NCBI GenBank assembly: GCA_012295275.1
Contig: CM022673.1
Location: 52,501-116,500 of the forward strand
DNA: 64,000 bases
Direction of reading: 5' to 3'
Source of the DNA: Chrysomallon squamiferum
Taxonomy: Eukaryota; Mollusca; Gastropoda; Neomphalida; Peltospiridae
Positions 1-14,700 of the stretch are shown here, piece by piece (the stretch's first letter is position 1; each line of letters opens with the position of its first letter). The notes beneath the pieces are model-generated. The model was given only the letters and a program-made list of their open reading frames with translations. It did no database searches and was not told the DNA's origin. The position numbers and the translations under genes were made by a program.

Positions 1-155
1 ATTATTATTATTTCATCAGTATTATCACCAGAAGACAGAACAGAATTAATTGTATTATCCTGTACATGATGACATCATGACTACTTAAAAATGAAAAACA
101 TTTTTAAACTATATTCTTTCTCTGTTTTACTTTATTATTAATTAATGTATGGTTA

Positions 156-220
156 CTTTGGTGATATAAATAATCCATCATTTAATATATATACATGCTG
201 GATTATTTATATCACCAAAG
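156..220. repeat. Perfect 22-bp inverted repeat (hairpin)
   Basis: Bases 156-177 and 199-220 are exact reverse complements (arm CTTTGGTGATATAAATAATC plus CA) around a 21-base AT-rich loop. The hairpin is in the presumed intron upstream of the proline-rich membrane protein. It may be the core of a small foldback/MITE element; no target duplication is obvious. Confidence 0.7.
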
Positions 221-477
221 CTACACTTTATCAATAAGTTAATATACTGTACCTTAAAATTTAATACATATACTATGATGTCATAGAAAAATAAGATGAA
301 CATTAAAGGAATGGTTAGCTTATCAACTACACCTTTTCAAAACACATCCTGTTTTAACTTTTATTGTTGTCACTGTTGTTGTTTTTATTATTATTATAGT
401 TGTGATTAACTGGACTGGGTCTTCATTTGATTGTTAACCCTATAGGTTACACTGTAGCTGCCTTGTATTACTATTTA

Positions 478-485
478 TATTATTA

Positions 486-549
<64 letters not shown>

Positions 550-634
550 GAACTACTATAAAGAAATTTTTAATAAAGGAGAGCATAACTGATTTTTATT
601 TTTATTTGTTTTATCATTATTATTATTATTATGA

Positions 635-676
<42 letters not shown>

Positions 677-779
677 ACTACTATAAAGAAATTTTTAATA
701 AAGGAGAGCATAACTGATTTTTATTTTTATTTGTTTTATCATTATTATTATTATTATGATATTATTATTATTATTATGA

Positions 780-831
<52 letters not shown>

Positions 832-941
832 GAACTACTATAAAGAAATTTTTAATAAAGGAGAGCATAACTGATTTTTATTTTTATTTGTTTTATCATT
901 ATTATTATTATCATTATTATTATTATTATTATTATTATTAA
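478..941. repeat. ATT microsatellite with a unique block present three times
   Basis: Long (ATT)n runs at about 478-550, 624-675, 746-832 and 898-941 alternate with a nearly identical block of roughly 75 bases (starting AACTACTATAAAGAAA) at 551, 676 and 833. Spacings of 125 and 157 bases differ only in ATT copy number, so the block spread by tandem duplication together with the microsatellite. It abuts the acceptor of the exon at 951. Confidence 0.85.
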
Positions 942-950
942 TTTTCACAG

Positions 951-1397
951 ACTCAAAGGTACCCCTACCACCGTCCTATGCAGAGTCCTTGAATTATCCA
1001 CAAGTCGGGTGTGTCCCGCCGAGTCAGCCACAGTCCATATTTACTTACAGCGGTGAACCCTCAGCACCACCCCCGCCCCTAAACGAGTCCTCGGAGCCCA
1101 CTGCCACACCCTCATACCCACAGTCGGGGCATGACACAGAGTACACCTCTCAAACGTTTTCTCAGTATGGAACCCCTGCGGCAGGATTTAGCAGCTATTC
1201 TCAGAACTATGGTCCAAGTCCTGCAGCTCCTGTGCAGGCGGGATACCAGTCAGCCTTGCCGTATGGTCCACCAGCAGCAGCTGCGTACAGCACCGTACAG
1301 GGAACACCAAACACCTATCCAGTTGTGCAGAGCACGCCTACAGGATACACAACAACACCACTGGTAGGTTTGATTAAATTTGTTGGTGTATGTAAGG

Positions 1398-1493
<96 letters not shown>

Positions 1494-1975
1494 AGGGAGG
1501 GAGGGGGAGGGAGGGAGGGAGGGAGGGAGGGCTTGCTTGTGTGTGTGTGTGTGTATGTGTGTAAACAAGAACGATAGACTTACACTATTACAATTCTGTC
1601 TTATCAAAAATGAATTCATATTGTAAAAATACATTTGTATCCATAGGACAATCAAATATTTACATTGTGCTTATAAATACGTGTTTGTTTATTTTTATGG
1701 GTGAATATGTGGATGCATGTTTGTGTCTGTCTGTATGTGCTGTGATAAAGGGTGGAAAGATTTTGTTTTCTTTTTACAGTACACTTATCTAAGGAGATTT
1801 TTATTTTTATTTTTATTTGGTTTTTTTGTTTGTTTTTTTCTCTTTACAGGCTTATGGCACAACCTCAACTTTTGCTAGCAGGTCCCGGCAGAAAAAAATA
1901 GCAGTACTGGTGTGTGTTTTTATTTTGGTCATTGTCATAATTATGGTGATCTTTTTCACAATGTTTCTATCATAA
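951..1975 (+). CDS. Proline-rich single-pass membrane protein, C-terminal part (last two exons)
   Basis: Two exons, 951..1363 and 1850..1975, join in phase after a TTTTCACAG acceptor; the first two bases finish a codon from an exon left of the window. They give about 178 residues. The first exon is rich in Pro, Tyr, Ser, Gln and Ala, with repeated YPQ/YGP-type motifs and a PPSY sequence near its start that fits a PPxY WW-domain ligand. The second ends in a basic RSRQKK patch, then about 23 hydrophobic residues and a stop three residues later. This predicts a tail-anchored or type II protein with a disordered cytoplasmic region. I do not recognise the family. A PPxY adaptor of HECT ligases is possible from the motif but is inference. 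The first usable AATAAA downstream is at 2620. Confidence 0.72.
1401..1560. repeat. Compound (GA)n-(GGGA)n-(GT)n tract
   Basis: About 43 GA units, then GGGA/GGAGG repeats to about 1530, then a short GT tract. It begins 37 bases after the donor at 1364 in the last intron of the membrane-protein gene. It creates spurious Arg-Glu and Leu-Ser ORFs on both strands. Confidence 0.9.
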
Positions 1976-3009
1976 GAATTAACCATCAGATTTTATTACA
2001 GAATATTTAATAATGCAAAGAATTTCAAAAAATTCTTGTGAACAGACATCTTTTTTCATACATTAACAAGTGCATTTGTTTATTATTATTAATATCCGAA
2101 GAAAATTAACCCAAACAGAATATTACAGAAATGTTTTATTTATAAAACCACATTTATCTACTGTTCACAAAATATTTAAAAAAAAAACACTTTCAATTTA
2201 GCAATTAAGTGATGGTTAACAAACAAATACATCTAATGCATTAAGAATACTTAAATACACGTGCTCAATTTTTTTACATTATCTCAAAACCATTCTTACT
2301 AATTAACTGTGGAAAAGATATCAAGATTTAATTTTATTTGCTAATATCATATAATTGAAACACAAAGAAACACAGTACAAGGTAAACAGCTATCAGACAA
2401 ATAATTAAATTTTAAATTGTGCATAATAGACAGATCTTTTACTTTGAAAATAGTTTTGCTTTAACAAAATGATACTGCTATAAGTTGTTACTTATTTTGA
2501 CAGTTTTAATTAATTTAATTCATAGTGAGTCAGAAATGGTGCCCAATTTGAGTGTTCATTTTGGTGCAAGTTAAGAAACTTTCCAAATTCACATCAATAA
2601 CCTGCAGAACAGAATACAAAATAAATAAATTACAAACAACATGACTTTCTTGACACTGTCTGAGAATTTTTTTAAGATATTGACTGTGCCAAGTACATTA
2701 GAGAAAACTGTTATTATTTTTCAGACAGATTTATTTTAAAATGGTTTCTACCATGTTTAATTTATATATTTTTAAATTACATGCATAACATTTGCTTTCT
2801 TTAGAATTTTTTACATATTTATTTACATCAAAAGTCCAAACACAAAGGTTTGTGTCTTTGAATTCTGTCAAGGTTGTTTAAATCAATTTAGTTACTGAGC
2901 AAAAAGACTCAGTCCAAAATGTAAGTCAGAAGTATTGGTGTTTAAGATGGCCTTTAATAAACCACATTATCATATAATGGTAACCCTTATGTCTTTGTGT
3001 AGGAAAATG

Positions 3010-3080
<71 letters not shown>

Positions 3081-6000
3081 CCAATTCATTATGATCCTTT
3101 TATTATAAAATATGCTGTATATTATCATCTAATAATCTTGAAGCTTATTTAGAAATATTTTACTATTTTAATATATTAATTTTTATATGGTAAACTAATG
3201 ATGTTGTTTTAGTAACTGCTTTGGTTATTTTGGACAAAATAAATCACTATGATAGCATCTTGATAGTTTAAAAATCTTGATAAAATTCCTGACTGCAAAT
3301 TTACGAGTTGTCAGTTTTATAGTCATGTTATCCTTAATATAGTAATGATTGGGTAAAAGGATGAGTTTTGATTCAGCTGATATATTTTTATGAAACTTCC
3401 ATTCAAATGGATGCTGATAAAAATGGGTGGGTATGGAAGTAAATATTTAAATCAGATTGAAAAAAAAAAATGAAAAACAAAATCAGCATCATAATCATGA
3501 ATGGGGAACAAAACAGAATGGTTAGATATAATCTGTTCTTGTTTTGATAATATATTTTGTTTGTTTATGTATTCATATATAACATAATTACATTTAGAAA
3601 TTTTGTAATCCTGTATGAAGAGTGCATACTGTCAGTTTATATACAGTGAAGCCATTTTTATCTTGTTATATTAAGATATATTTTGTTAGTTTAGATATGT
3701 TTATGTATGTGTATATACACCATGATTTATATTTTTTATAAGAAATGCGATTTTGATAATAGAAATAATTAGTTTTGTTTTTTATGAACATTTGCTATTA
3801 TAATATAAATGTGACTTTTGTTTTTTCATTTTTTTTTATTCCTGATTTATAAGATTTTTATATTTTCATTTAGAAGTTACGTTTAACATAATTGTGATGA
3901 TGAACTGAATGTATTAATTTTATATTCAAATATTGTAAATATTCTGTTTGTCAGCTTTGCTTTTCACCACAATCAAACACAGATAAAGGTTATTTGTTAC
4001 TTTATTTAATAGTAGTGCATACCTATCTAGTCTCCTGTTGGCATTTTAGTCATCATTATTAGTGGTGCTTGTGGGATTTATGCATGGTAATGTATTACGC
4101 TTTTTAATATCAATATTATTGTTGTTCACGTTTTGAGGTGTTTTGTGGATGCATTTTTTTTTTTTTTTTTTTTTTTTAAATGGACTTTTTGTCCCACATT
4201 GTTTTTTTCTAGGTTTTTTTGTGGGTTTTTTTTTTTGTTTTTTTGTCTGAGGAGGGGGGGTTATTATTTTGTCTCTTTTTAATGATAATAGATTATTTAG
4301 AAGATTAACCTACATTTTTGAGTAAGATGATCATGGACTGAACATTAATCTCTGGTTGTAACTGCTAACATTTAGTTACGTTCAGTGCTGAATCATTATT
4401 TTGATACTGGTAAATGATGTGTGGTAATATATCTGCTTTTATTGTTACATATATTTATATATTTTCTTTTGTTGTTTTCAATTTTGAACTGAAATTACTA
4501 TTTATTTCAGTTAGAATATCTCCTCTTTGTTCCACTGAATCACTTTTTTCTAAAATTTGCTCATTCGAAAAGCATAATTCAGTTTGTTCTGTATTCTTTT
4601 TTCTTTTTACGTTTTTTCAACAAGTCTCATCAGTTTATCAGATTCTGAAAGTGTCAGTTTAGAAATATTTCTAACAATGGATCTTGAATAATGGTGAAAC
4701 ACCAATGGAAATTATAATTATTGAAGGAAAATATATTTTAAATGATTATCTCAATATATAATTTTCAGAATATTCTTTATGATACTAAAACCGTTTTAAC
4801 TTTCATGATTTAATGAGAATTTTAATGTATTACAAAAATATCCTCCATATAAAACTTCTTGGTTTTTATAATTAGCTATTTGTACATTTTACATATATAT
4901 ATGCATGTTAATCTTTTTTAGAGTTTATGTATGTACTTGGTGCATATAATACAGGTATCAGATTATTTATTCAACAAGGTTTTACATATATATATTACAA
5001 ATTAAACAGTGAAAACTAAAGAACTAAAAGGTTTTAACAGATATAAAATAATAACAGTTATAAAGTGGTTTTCTGGAAGCAACATAAATCATCTGATACC
5101 TGAAGTTTTACACTGTTATCCAATTAAAGAAATAAATACAAATATTTCATATTCACAATATCATAGTTGTTCTTAAATTGAATTTGTGAACAAACCAACA
5201 GTTGTATGTTTTTTTGTTATTCTCTTAATTTATCCACAAATACAGTTGAACAATACCAGTAAGTACTATTACAGGTATTGAGCAAATTAATTCTGTCACC
5301 AATTATTAACCAGGATGCACTAGGTTAAACATCTTTGATAAAATGCATTCCACACTACTTTTGATAACAATTCATAAAAAATCAAAACATTGAGATTCCC
5401 CCCGATTTATGAAAAGGCTTTATCCTTATTCCTTCTCTGGGAAGGTGCATTTAAAAGATTTTTTCCTGCTGATCAGTGGCATGGAAGCAGTGAATTTGCT
5501 ATCTCATATCATCATAATACAAAAATCAAACACCTTCACCTAATAACCCTAATATTTCATTGTTAAGCTGAACACTGAAGTTCAAGGGGGTAGAGAATTG
5601 TTTTAAAAATTAACACAAGATTCAGCAAAGATATAATAGGATTTATTTCATTTCTTAAAGAATAAATAGCATTGTACAATGTTAAAAGGTAAAGTTTCTC
5701 AAACAAATATGTAATGATATGGATGATAATGAAAACATTTATTTACATCAAGCATTGAAAGATATTATGACAGAATGTCTGCAGTAGTTATAAAACAAAA
5801 ACATACTTCACAAACAAATGCAATGCTGCACTGAAAAAACAAAAACACTCATGTCTGACAAATGACTTTTAAAATTAACATGAGCATGCTCAGAATGTCA
5901 TGAATGCTTTGAACAAAATATTAAAAATTTACTCATTTTTATAGTACATATTTATACACTAATAATAAAACAGCAACACACAATAAAAAAAAGTGAAATA

Positions 6001-8745
6001 ATAACAGCAATTTTAATATAGAGAACCCCAAGGAACTGTTAATGCATTTAAAATAGGTTAAGATACAGAAAATTTATCTAATTTTGTTGTTATCTGGTAA
6101 AAAGACCAGTAAACACTGGTAATGGATAATAGGAGAATTAAAATTATTTATGTATATACATATATATATATATATAAATGTGAAAGTATCCAGGGAGATT
6201 GGCAATAGTGTAGGATCATAGATGCATCTAATTATTTAAAAGACTAAGAAGAAGTTTATACAGAAGTTTATGTATCTGTCGCCTCTTCATCAGTGATTGA
6301 TAATCTTAAAGTTTCTCAAACTGGGTTTATACTTTTTTTGATTTTATAATTTTTATTTTGTTATTATTTAATTTTTTCAAAAAGTTTAATCCATTAATCA
6401 CTCATATATATATTTAGTATATTATTATATATGTATATAAATCTATACATTAAAAGTTTAACCACTTTCATCATTGTGAAATTTGTATATTTAACTGAAT
6501 GTAAAAAAACAATTGAGTATTTTTTATTAAACAAGATAAAAACAATTATATTTTTTTTAAATATGCATAACAACATTAGTTAACAGTCATGAAATAGTAA
6601 TAATAATAATGTTGAAAAAAACATTATAATTAAGATTAACAAATGATATGTGACATGAACTGATGAAGCAATTAAAAACTCAACATAATAAAATACATAA
6701 TTTACAAATTCTTATCATCATCATAAAAATAACAATAAAATAATTCCAGGCAGAAGCATAAGAACATAAATTATCAATAATGGGGTTGGAAACCTATATG
6801 ATGTCACTGTTCAACAGTAGGTATATATCACAAAATAATATGTATATTAACTTTAAAGAAAGTTTTTCATCAACCATTAACCTCATAACATGAAACCTGA
6901 ACATAGGGACAATCATAACAATGAATCAGTTAAATTTACTAATTTTAACATAAGCATAATATTTCATATGTATAATGCAACAGTTGAATAAACAATCCAC
7001 ATGCTTTATTTAATAAAAAAAAAAAAAAAATTGATCTACCACAGACGTATAGAGATATATATGCATTAACCGATTCAATAAATAAAAAAACGAAATGTCT
7101 GCATACCTGGATGCATATTTTTCATTTGTGTGAATACATACGTGCATGCTATTATACACACACACACACAAACAACTGCATACACACCTAAAAGCTGGCT
7201 GAAACATAACATTTATGAAATATTAAATAATGTATAAAGAAGTAATCTAAATATCTGGAGCAAGGCATCAGTAAATATATAAACCCTCTCTGCAACTAAG
7301 AGTAAAAAAAAAGTGTCAGGTTAAAATCTCTGGCAATGGTAATTTTGTATAAGAAGACAGCAGAAGAAATGTTCATTCATAAGGCATCGTTTTGATTAAA
7401 AAGAATTATACAACACATACTTGTAACATATCACAGATTGAATGAAATACATATTGCTTAGCCCAGCTGAACACAGTTTGTAATTTGTAAGATTACTGAA
7501 AAAACATAATGATAATACTTACATGGAAAATCAAAAATTATATATATCTAAGTTGGAAGTTTACTTTAGCGAAATTTTAATTTATATTTTTTATTTAATT
7601 CTACTTTTCTTTTTTAAATTTGTTAAAATTTATATTGTTTTTCAGAGGATTTTTTTCTTTTTTTTTGTTGGGTTCTTTATTATTATTTTTTTGTATGCAT
7701 TTGTTTTTTCTTTGAAGTTTGTGTTCCCACTAAAAGTTAAGTATTATCATTTACAAATTTTTGTACTGTGCTGAGATTTTGACAGATGTTTAAGTTTACC
7801 AAGAAAACAATTTAAAAAAATAAGGGAAGCACTGGGGTGAAGGAAGGAGATAGCCAATCTTTATTAATTCTGCCGTACTAACTGGACTTTAAAATATAAA
7901 ACTCATTAGAAGCTTGGAAATATTCCTCTCAAAGTTCATACCATTTTACAGTCAAACTGACCTCCAAACTTTTGTGTATATTTGTGTAAAAAAAAAAAAA
8001 AATGTTGTTATAGCCATTGAAGAAAAATTCAAACACTATATCAATAGGATTTTTTTTTTTTTTTTTTTTAATTGTAACATTTATAAGAAACATCCATAAT
8101 TAAGAAAATAACCAAGGCAAAAACCCACATCTTTTACAGCTTCCAGCTACTCTGCAGTATATGGAGAAAAACAAATTAATTTCAGAATAGTCTGTAGCAA
8201 AAAGTAAAGCAACAATCTCTCCTCTTTAAGAACTGTGTAAAGAACTACTAAGCAGAAGAAGTATTGTGGTTAATGTGTAGTTAAAATAACCCTGTTACAA
8301 GCTTCCACTGGATTATCACACTAAGATACTAGAAGCTGCTAGTAGGAATCTGTGTATCTTTTAGTTTCACTCATGTACAAATATCCTCAGAACATCCAGT
8401 CTCTTGGGAACAGTACTATCATTTTTGCAGAACTGTCATTTTATTTTTAAATTTACAAAATTAATTATTTCTTAAAATCTCCTCATTGCATCCACAGATT
8501 GAAGTGAACTGTACTATCATTTAAACAAAAATAATAATCTGGAATAATTATTTGTAAAAAATAAATAAAATAATACTGATCTGTTTTCACGTTTACCAAT
8601 TTCTTTTTCTCACATCCTTTCTTCTTTTGTATTTTTTCTTTCTTTTTGTTAATCACATTATCTACATAATACTTTTGTAAAAATCAGCAGAAACAAATTT
8701 TATTGTATCTATCCACAAGATTCTCTTTTTCCGATATTGCTGATG
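1976..8745. other. Gene-free region between convergent genes
   Basis: About 6.8 kb of AT-rich sequence with no exon-like ORF. It should hold the 3' UTR of the membrane-protein gene (AATAAA at 2620-2625) and, from the right, that of DNMBP (complement of AATAAA at about 8699-8704, only some 42 bases after the stop, and others such as about 8442). Also present are a TA/ATT tract at 3011-3080, a poly-T run at 4151-4178 and an inverted repeat at 4951-5102. ORFs here are low-complexity. Confidence 0.6.
4951..5102. repeat. Imperfect inverted repeat, about 20-bp arms
   Basis: The arm at 4951-4970 (ACAGGTATCAGATTATTTAT) is matched with few mismatches by the reverse complement of 5084-5102. The spacer of about 113 bases is AT-rich with no ORF. 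It has the size and form of a small MITE, but no target duplication could be fixed. Confidence 0.4.
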
Positions 8746-11700
8746 TCACATTTTGCGTAAGTAAGCTGACGGAGTGTAGCCGATGTGACCATCAGCGTCA
8801 ACATACCACCAGTCTGTATTGCCCTCTACATCACTCTTTGCCAGAACTGTTACTACCTGACCTTCAAACAAAGACACTTCATTTTCACTGCGAGCATCAA
8901 AGGCAAACTCTGCACAATAATACTGAAATGACCAAATAAAACAACTTTAATATTTTTTTCTGCAGTTATTTTTTAAGGTTTTGTCTAAAATCAGTAAATA
9001 AAATATTTCGTGTGTGTGTGTGTGTGTATGATTTTTGCATGTGCATGCTTGAATCAGTGTGTGTTATCTCCCTTCCCTTAAATAAAAACAAATAAAACAA
9101 AAACAAAAAAAGAATGAAGATTACTAAACATTGATTGATTAATTTTTCAAATAAATAGTATATATGGTTCTGATACATGCATTTCTTAAAATATCAGTAC
9201 TGAATCAACTATAATCTATAATCCATGTATAGCTTACATAAAAAGTTAAAAAAAATAAAAATAAATAAAAATAATAATAATTATCTCAGAAAATACTGAA
9301 CAATAATAAATTAGCTTACCTCTGGTGGTTGCTGCTGCTGTTGTTGTTGAGGCTGTGGTTCTGGTGTCAGTGATCGCTGAGGCTCTGGTGTCACCAGCAG
9401 CTGTGGGTACAAACCCTGGTCAGCAGACAATACTGAAGTTGTGTCAGATGTTGTCTCCCCCATCAGTGAACCTGCCATTAGCCCATCCAGACTGTTCACG
9501 CTACCAGCTGGAGATATACTTTCAGTAATCCAGGGAGTTAGAAACCGTTTTGGAAAAAATCCTTTTGTAACTGTAACAATAAAATAGAAGTTACCCCTTT
9601 TTTCTACAGAAAATCAAAAAATTAACTTTAAAAATTAAAACACAAGATTAATAGATTCTGAAATAATATAAATAATACTGAATTCTGTTCTGCCTAATGC
9701 AACTAAAATGTCTCAATTTTTCTTCTTTATTTTTTCCAATTTTTTATTAATTCTTTTTATTATTTCAATATAAAATACTAACAAAAATAAATAATGTTAT
9801 AAATTTAAACTTAATATTTTAACAAGCTGCCAACCTCCATCATCAATAAACCATTTTTCTTTGTTTCCCATCGGGTCCTGATCTTTTATGAGCCCAATCA
9901 TGTGGCCTTCATTCAGTGACATATCCATCACATCAGTGGCTTTGTAGGTGCTCTGTACACGAAACAACTTGTCAGCAGGGTAGATCTGACGGAGATAAAC
10001 TCGCTGGCTGTCACTCTGGGGACTAGGTGGGGCAGTCTGAAATTATCACAATATTTCTGTAATTAGTTAAGATTTAAAAATAATATTACAAAAATGTTAT
10101 TCATGGAATATTATAGGTTTTAAAAAAAATAATAGTAACAATTAAGAAAATTAAATTTAAAGGCTTAACAGTAAAATCACAACTTTAAAACAACTGTATT
10201 TACTTAAAATGAAATAAAAAAGCGTAACTTCCATATGTATGTATGTTTGTATGTATGTAAATATGTATGTATGTCATGTGTATGAAAAGGAAAAATTCAT
10301 TAATTAACACAATATATACAATATATATGTGCTATACAATTTCAAATATGCTACCACGTTTGATTTGGTGCTGTTCATTTCCCACGACATTCGTTTCTGC
10401 TTCTTGTCCATCTTATTTAAAGTGTCCAACTTTGGATTGAATCCCCGTGGTATGAAAGACAGCTGTGAGACCTTGTCCAGTTCCACTGTGTGTCTCACAT
10501 TGAATGTATCTATAATGCTGTCTTCAGTATTCAGTAACAGTGGCAACTGAAATTCATTACAGGATCAAATTAAAGCAAAAACAAATGGCAGATGAAGAAA
10601 ATACTAGATGGATAGATGGATGGGAACAGATTGGCAGGGTAAACTGTTGTACCTTATTTATAAAGATGTGTTTTCTACAAGGACTTATTTCATTCAGTGA
10701 AATGCATGAGCATGTATTTTTATCTGTAGACAGACAAAAATGCAGACACAAACACAGACATACAAACACACAATTACAAACACACACATACACACACTCA
10801 CATATTAACGAACATGAACACATACACACATTCACACACTAAAAGTACTGATGATGTACAGCACAGCTATATGATGGCTTTTAGTTTTTTTTATTATTTT
10901 AAAATACACAGTTAGGTCAGCTCACCTCATGAAGCAAAAGACTGTAAAAGATTTTACCTGCATCAACACACAAGTTTCTTTCAAAGTTTTGTCCATGAAA
11001 GTCTTCTGTGCTTTGACGAAGACCCCAGAACATTCAGTGAGAAGTTTGTAGGCCATGCTGTAGAACTTTGGTAGCTCATCCAGCAGTTGGGCATTCATTG
11101 CCTCATAATCATTCTTGGTTGAAAGTAAAGCATCAGTCTACATACAGCAAAACAAATGACTTTTTTAATTCCTGATTATCTTTTTACCCATAAGCACAGA
11201 TAAGTACAGTTGGCATTAACACAAATACACAAGCATTCATTCATTCATTTTTGCACACAGACATTACAATAAAATTTCCTTTTTTTTTACAAAAATCTAA
11301 ATATATGGCTCTGTGCATTGACAAACCTACCAACAGTGTGCAAATGCATGCATGTTCTCAAATAAATTTCCGTTTACTTTTATATAAACATTTAGCTCTT
11401 AACACACCCACACCCACATAAATTCATGTACTTCTGCAACTGACAATGCAAATGAATATGTGTGATTAAGTAAAATTCAAATATCTGACTGACGGATTTA
11501 AAGCAAAAAATCATGTACATGTTTAAACAGTACTCATATCCAGAACTGACTCACTCACTCTTCATCCCCAGTTTCTCTTTCTCATTACAGAGGCTAGTAC
11601 AATGTGCTGCAAGCTTTGAATTATTAGTGAAAACGGCTAACCTTTTCATTGTCTTTGGCTTTTCTGAGCTGACTTTCATAATCCAGCAGTTTGTCAAAGC

Positions 11701-14700
11701 GTTTCTCAATGACATTGTTTGGCCCTATACACAGTCCAATTAATCTGTTCAGTGGAGCAATAACAAGATCATCTACTGTGGTTTTCTGTAACAAAAAAAA
11801 TTTAAAATAAAAAGACAGATACACAGTCTGTAACATCTGCAAATTACCAGTTCAAGAAATAAATTCATTTGAAAGTTTCACAGTAATCAGATTATATAGG
11901 CTATTTCTTTTTTTTTTTTAATGTATTTTCACCAATTCTGCTTGGAAGTGGTTTATGGTGACTAAAAGAGATACGATTCTAAACTTGAAATAATAAACAC
12001 CTTTAACTTAATACACATTTGTTCAATTTAAAAGCAGGCCTAATTATAACATATCTAATCTATACCAACCATGGTGAGCTATCTAACATTTTTGAGGTAC
12101 CAGTATATACATTCCAACTTTTGCAATAAAGCTCTAATCACACAACAAAGGAAAGATTTAAATTTACTTACATATAGAGAAAATATAGCTCTACAATCCC
12201 TTACATTTCAAATTTTTTGAATACTAAAGTTTCAGAAATGTTGGAACTGTCTGTATACTAAACTAAAACAATATGGTGGTTTTAAATGTTAAAGAATACA
12301 GTACCATTTCTTCAAACAATTCTGAAACAATCCTGTGCTGCACTGTTTTGTACTTTGTGGCCTCAATGCTGGGCTGTCCATCATACAGGTCCATGACGTC
12401 TGCTACAAAACCCTCCTGGCTTCCAACACTCTCCTACAAATATACAAACAAGAATATACACACTATCACAAATCTGTGTTTGCATGCAAGACAAGCTCTA
12501 AAGATTAAACAAGCAAGTGCATTTTGTTTGTGGATTATTATAATATTTTTACTTTATTGTGGTATATTACTGAAAAAAGTGTATTTTATTTTGGGATTTA
12601 ACCCATATAAGCATTTTTGTTTAGTTTAGCTGAAATGTTTTAATACTATGCAAATAAATGTACTTTGTTTAGTTATTCCACAAATAAATGTATTTTGTTT
12701 AGATTATACACAAGCATGTGTACTTTCTTTAGTTATTACACAAATAAGTGTACTTTAGAGGGATTCCATAAATAAGTGTCTTTTTGTTTAGGTACTACAC
12801 AAACAAATGTATTCTTTTATGACATTGGTCAAATAAATATACTCTGTACTACTTGATAAATACTTTAGGATAATATAAATGATTTTGAAAAAATAACAAA
12901 TCAATTGAATATGCTTTTAAAACAATATTTTCTGAAAAATGTCTTATTTGTTCTAATAATAACTTGCTAAATATTTAAGATATTGAAAACCAATATATGA
13001 ATACCTGAAACTGCTCCATGTACGTGATGATGTTTTTCAGATGAATTCGAATTGCTTTTTCAAGGTGTCGAAACTTCACTTCTTCATGCTCAAAATTCTC
13101 ATCTCGATTCTGAAACAATTATTAACAATTTGTTTCTTAAATTTTCCTTTTAAACGTAAACTTATCAATTTAGTACTATCCACATTTTATAAATTAACAT
13201 TACAGGCAACATTAACGCTAGATCAAAAATATTTAAACAAGTGAAAAGAGCATTATGTTTATTCACTAAAATAATTGAAATTTCAAAATGTAATAATAAC
13301 CAGATACACAGCTGAGAAGTAACTACTGTTTTCAGTAATGTTAACTTGTGTCAGTTATGAAAGGTAACAGCTCACCACAAGACAAATTCCGAGATTTGTT
13401 GACAGACGACCTCGTATTCGACTGGATTTCTTTCTCAGTGAATGAAGATTCAGCTTGGAAATCTTGTCACTGAATGTCTGATCTGTGTCCTTCTTGTACT
13501 TGAAAACTGCAAGAAGAATCCAAGAGGTTTACTTCAGAAGATTATAAACATAATGTTCTTACATTACTTTTCATAAAACTGTCCAAAATAAATTTATGAC
13601 CTGTATAGTTCTGACCACTTTCTTAGTTTTATATCTTAACACTATGAAAACATCTCTATTTAAAAAAAAATCCTTTTTTGTTTTGCTTAAGAAGTTAAGG
13701 AGAATGAATGACAAAACCGTAATTACACTATTGTGAAGGAATAGTTGGAGTTTAATTTTTTATTTTAATATTATTATCAGTTTTAAAACGTACCAAAGAA
13801 GAATGGTATTTACTCCCCACATTAAACATTACAAAGATTTTCAATAAATAGACCAGACCAATCACTACAGAGATGCCTCATAATACAAACATGTATGTTT
13901 GTTCTTTTAAGGGATATTTAACTAGATGCCAACTTCCACTTTCAGTAACAGTCTATAAAAATCCTTTTGAATATTTGTAATTACCTAAATCTTTCCTTCT
14001 CTTGTACTCATTGATGGCTGTAGCAACACAGGTCATAGCAGTGATAGCCTCGTTTATTTCAGCTTTATCTGGATGGTCGTCTTCAGTAGCCTTTGTTTAA
14101 AAAATAAATAACAATAATTATTTATGAATCAGTATTTAACATATCTCAGTATTTTGTAGAACTTTGTTTTAAACAAATTATAAACTGGGAAAATTACTAA
14201 ATTCATTCTCATAAAATAAAAAAATAAAAAAAATATAGATATGTTTAAATTAATGAGAAGTATCTAAATCAATGACGCAAATGTAATAAAACATTAAATG
14301 TTTACCAGGTAGAATTTAAGTAAATTTTTCATATCTACTATCAGTATTTTACAACTGAAATACATTACTGATATTAAACTAACAGCACATTATATTTAAA
14401 TATGAGAGAGAATGATACAGACAGGAATAGTTTTTAGATCACTCAATCACTGGTTTGTATTTTATTTTCTGTAATATTAAATAAGATATTTTCATCTGCT
14501 AATGTCACAGACCTTGTGCAGTTCATTGAGCAGCAGTGGATACTTCAGTATTCTCTGCACAGGTTTAATTAGCATGGCCTTCACATCAAAGACATTTGTG
14601 TGTTCTCTTAACTCAGCAATCTTCCTGTTGAAGAAATCCCTCACTTCGGTTTCGCTGTCATACTGTAATTCACAGAGAAATTAATGTCAACAGATTCATG

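Noticed and set aside
1374-1655. ORFs of Arg-Glu or Leu-Ser repeats here and at 19962-20274, 29366-29584, 37421-37618, 38725-39018 and 41041-41232
   Set aside because: They are direct translations of GA/CT microsatellites and carry no other coding signal.
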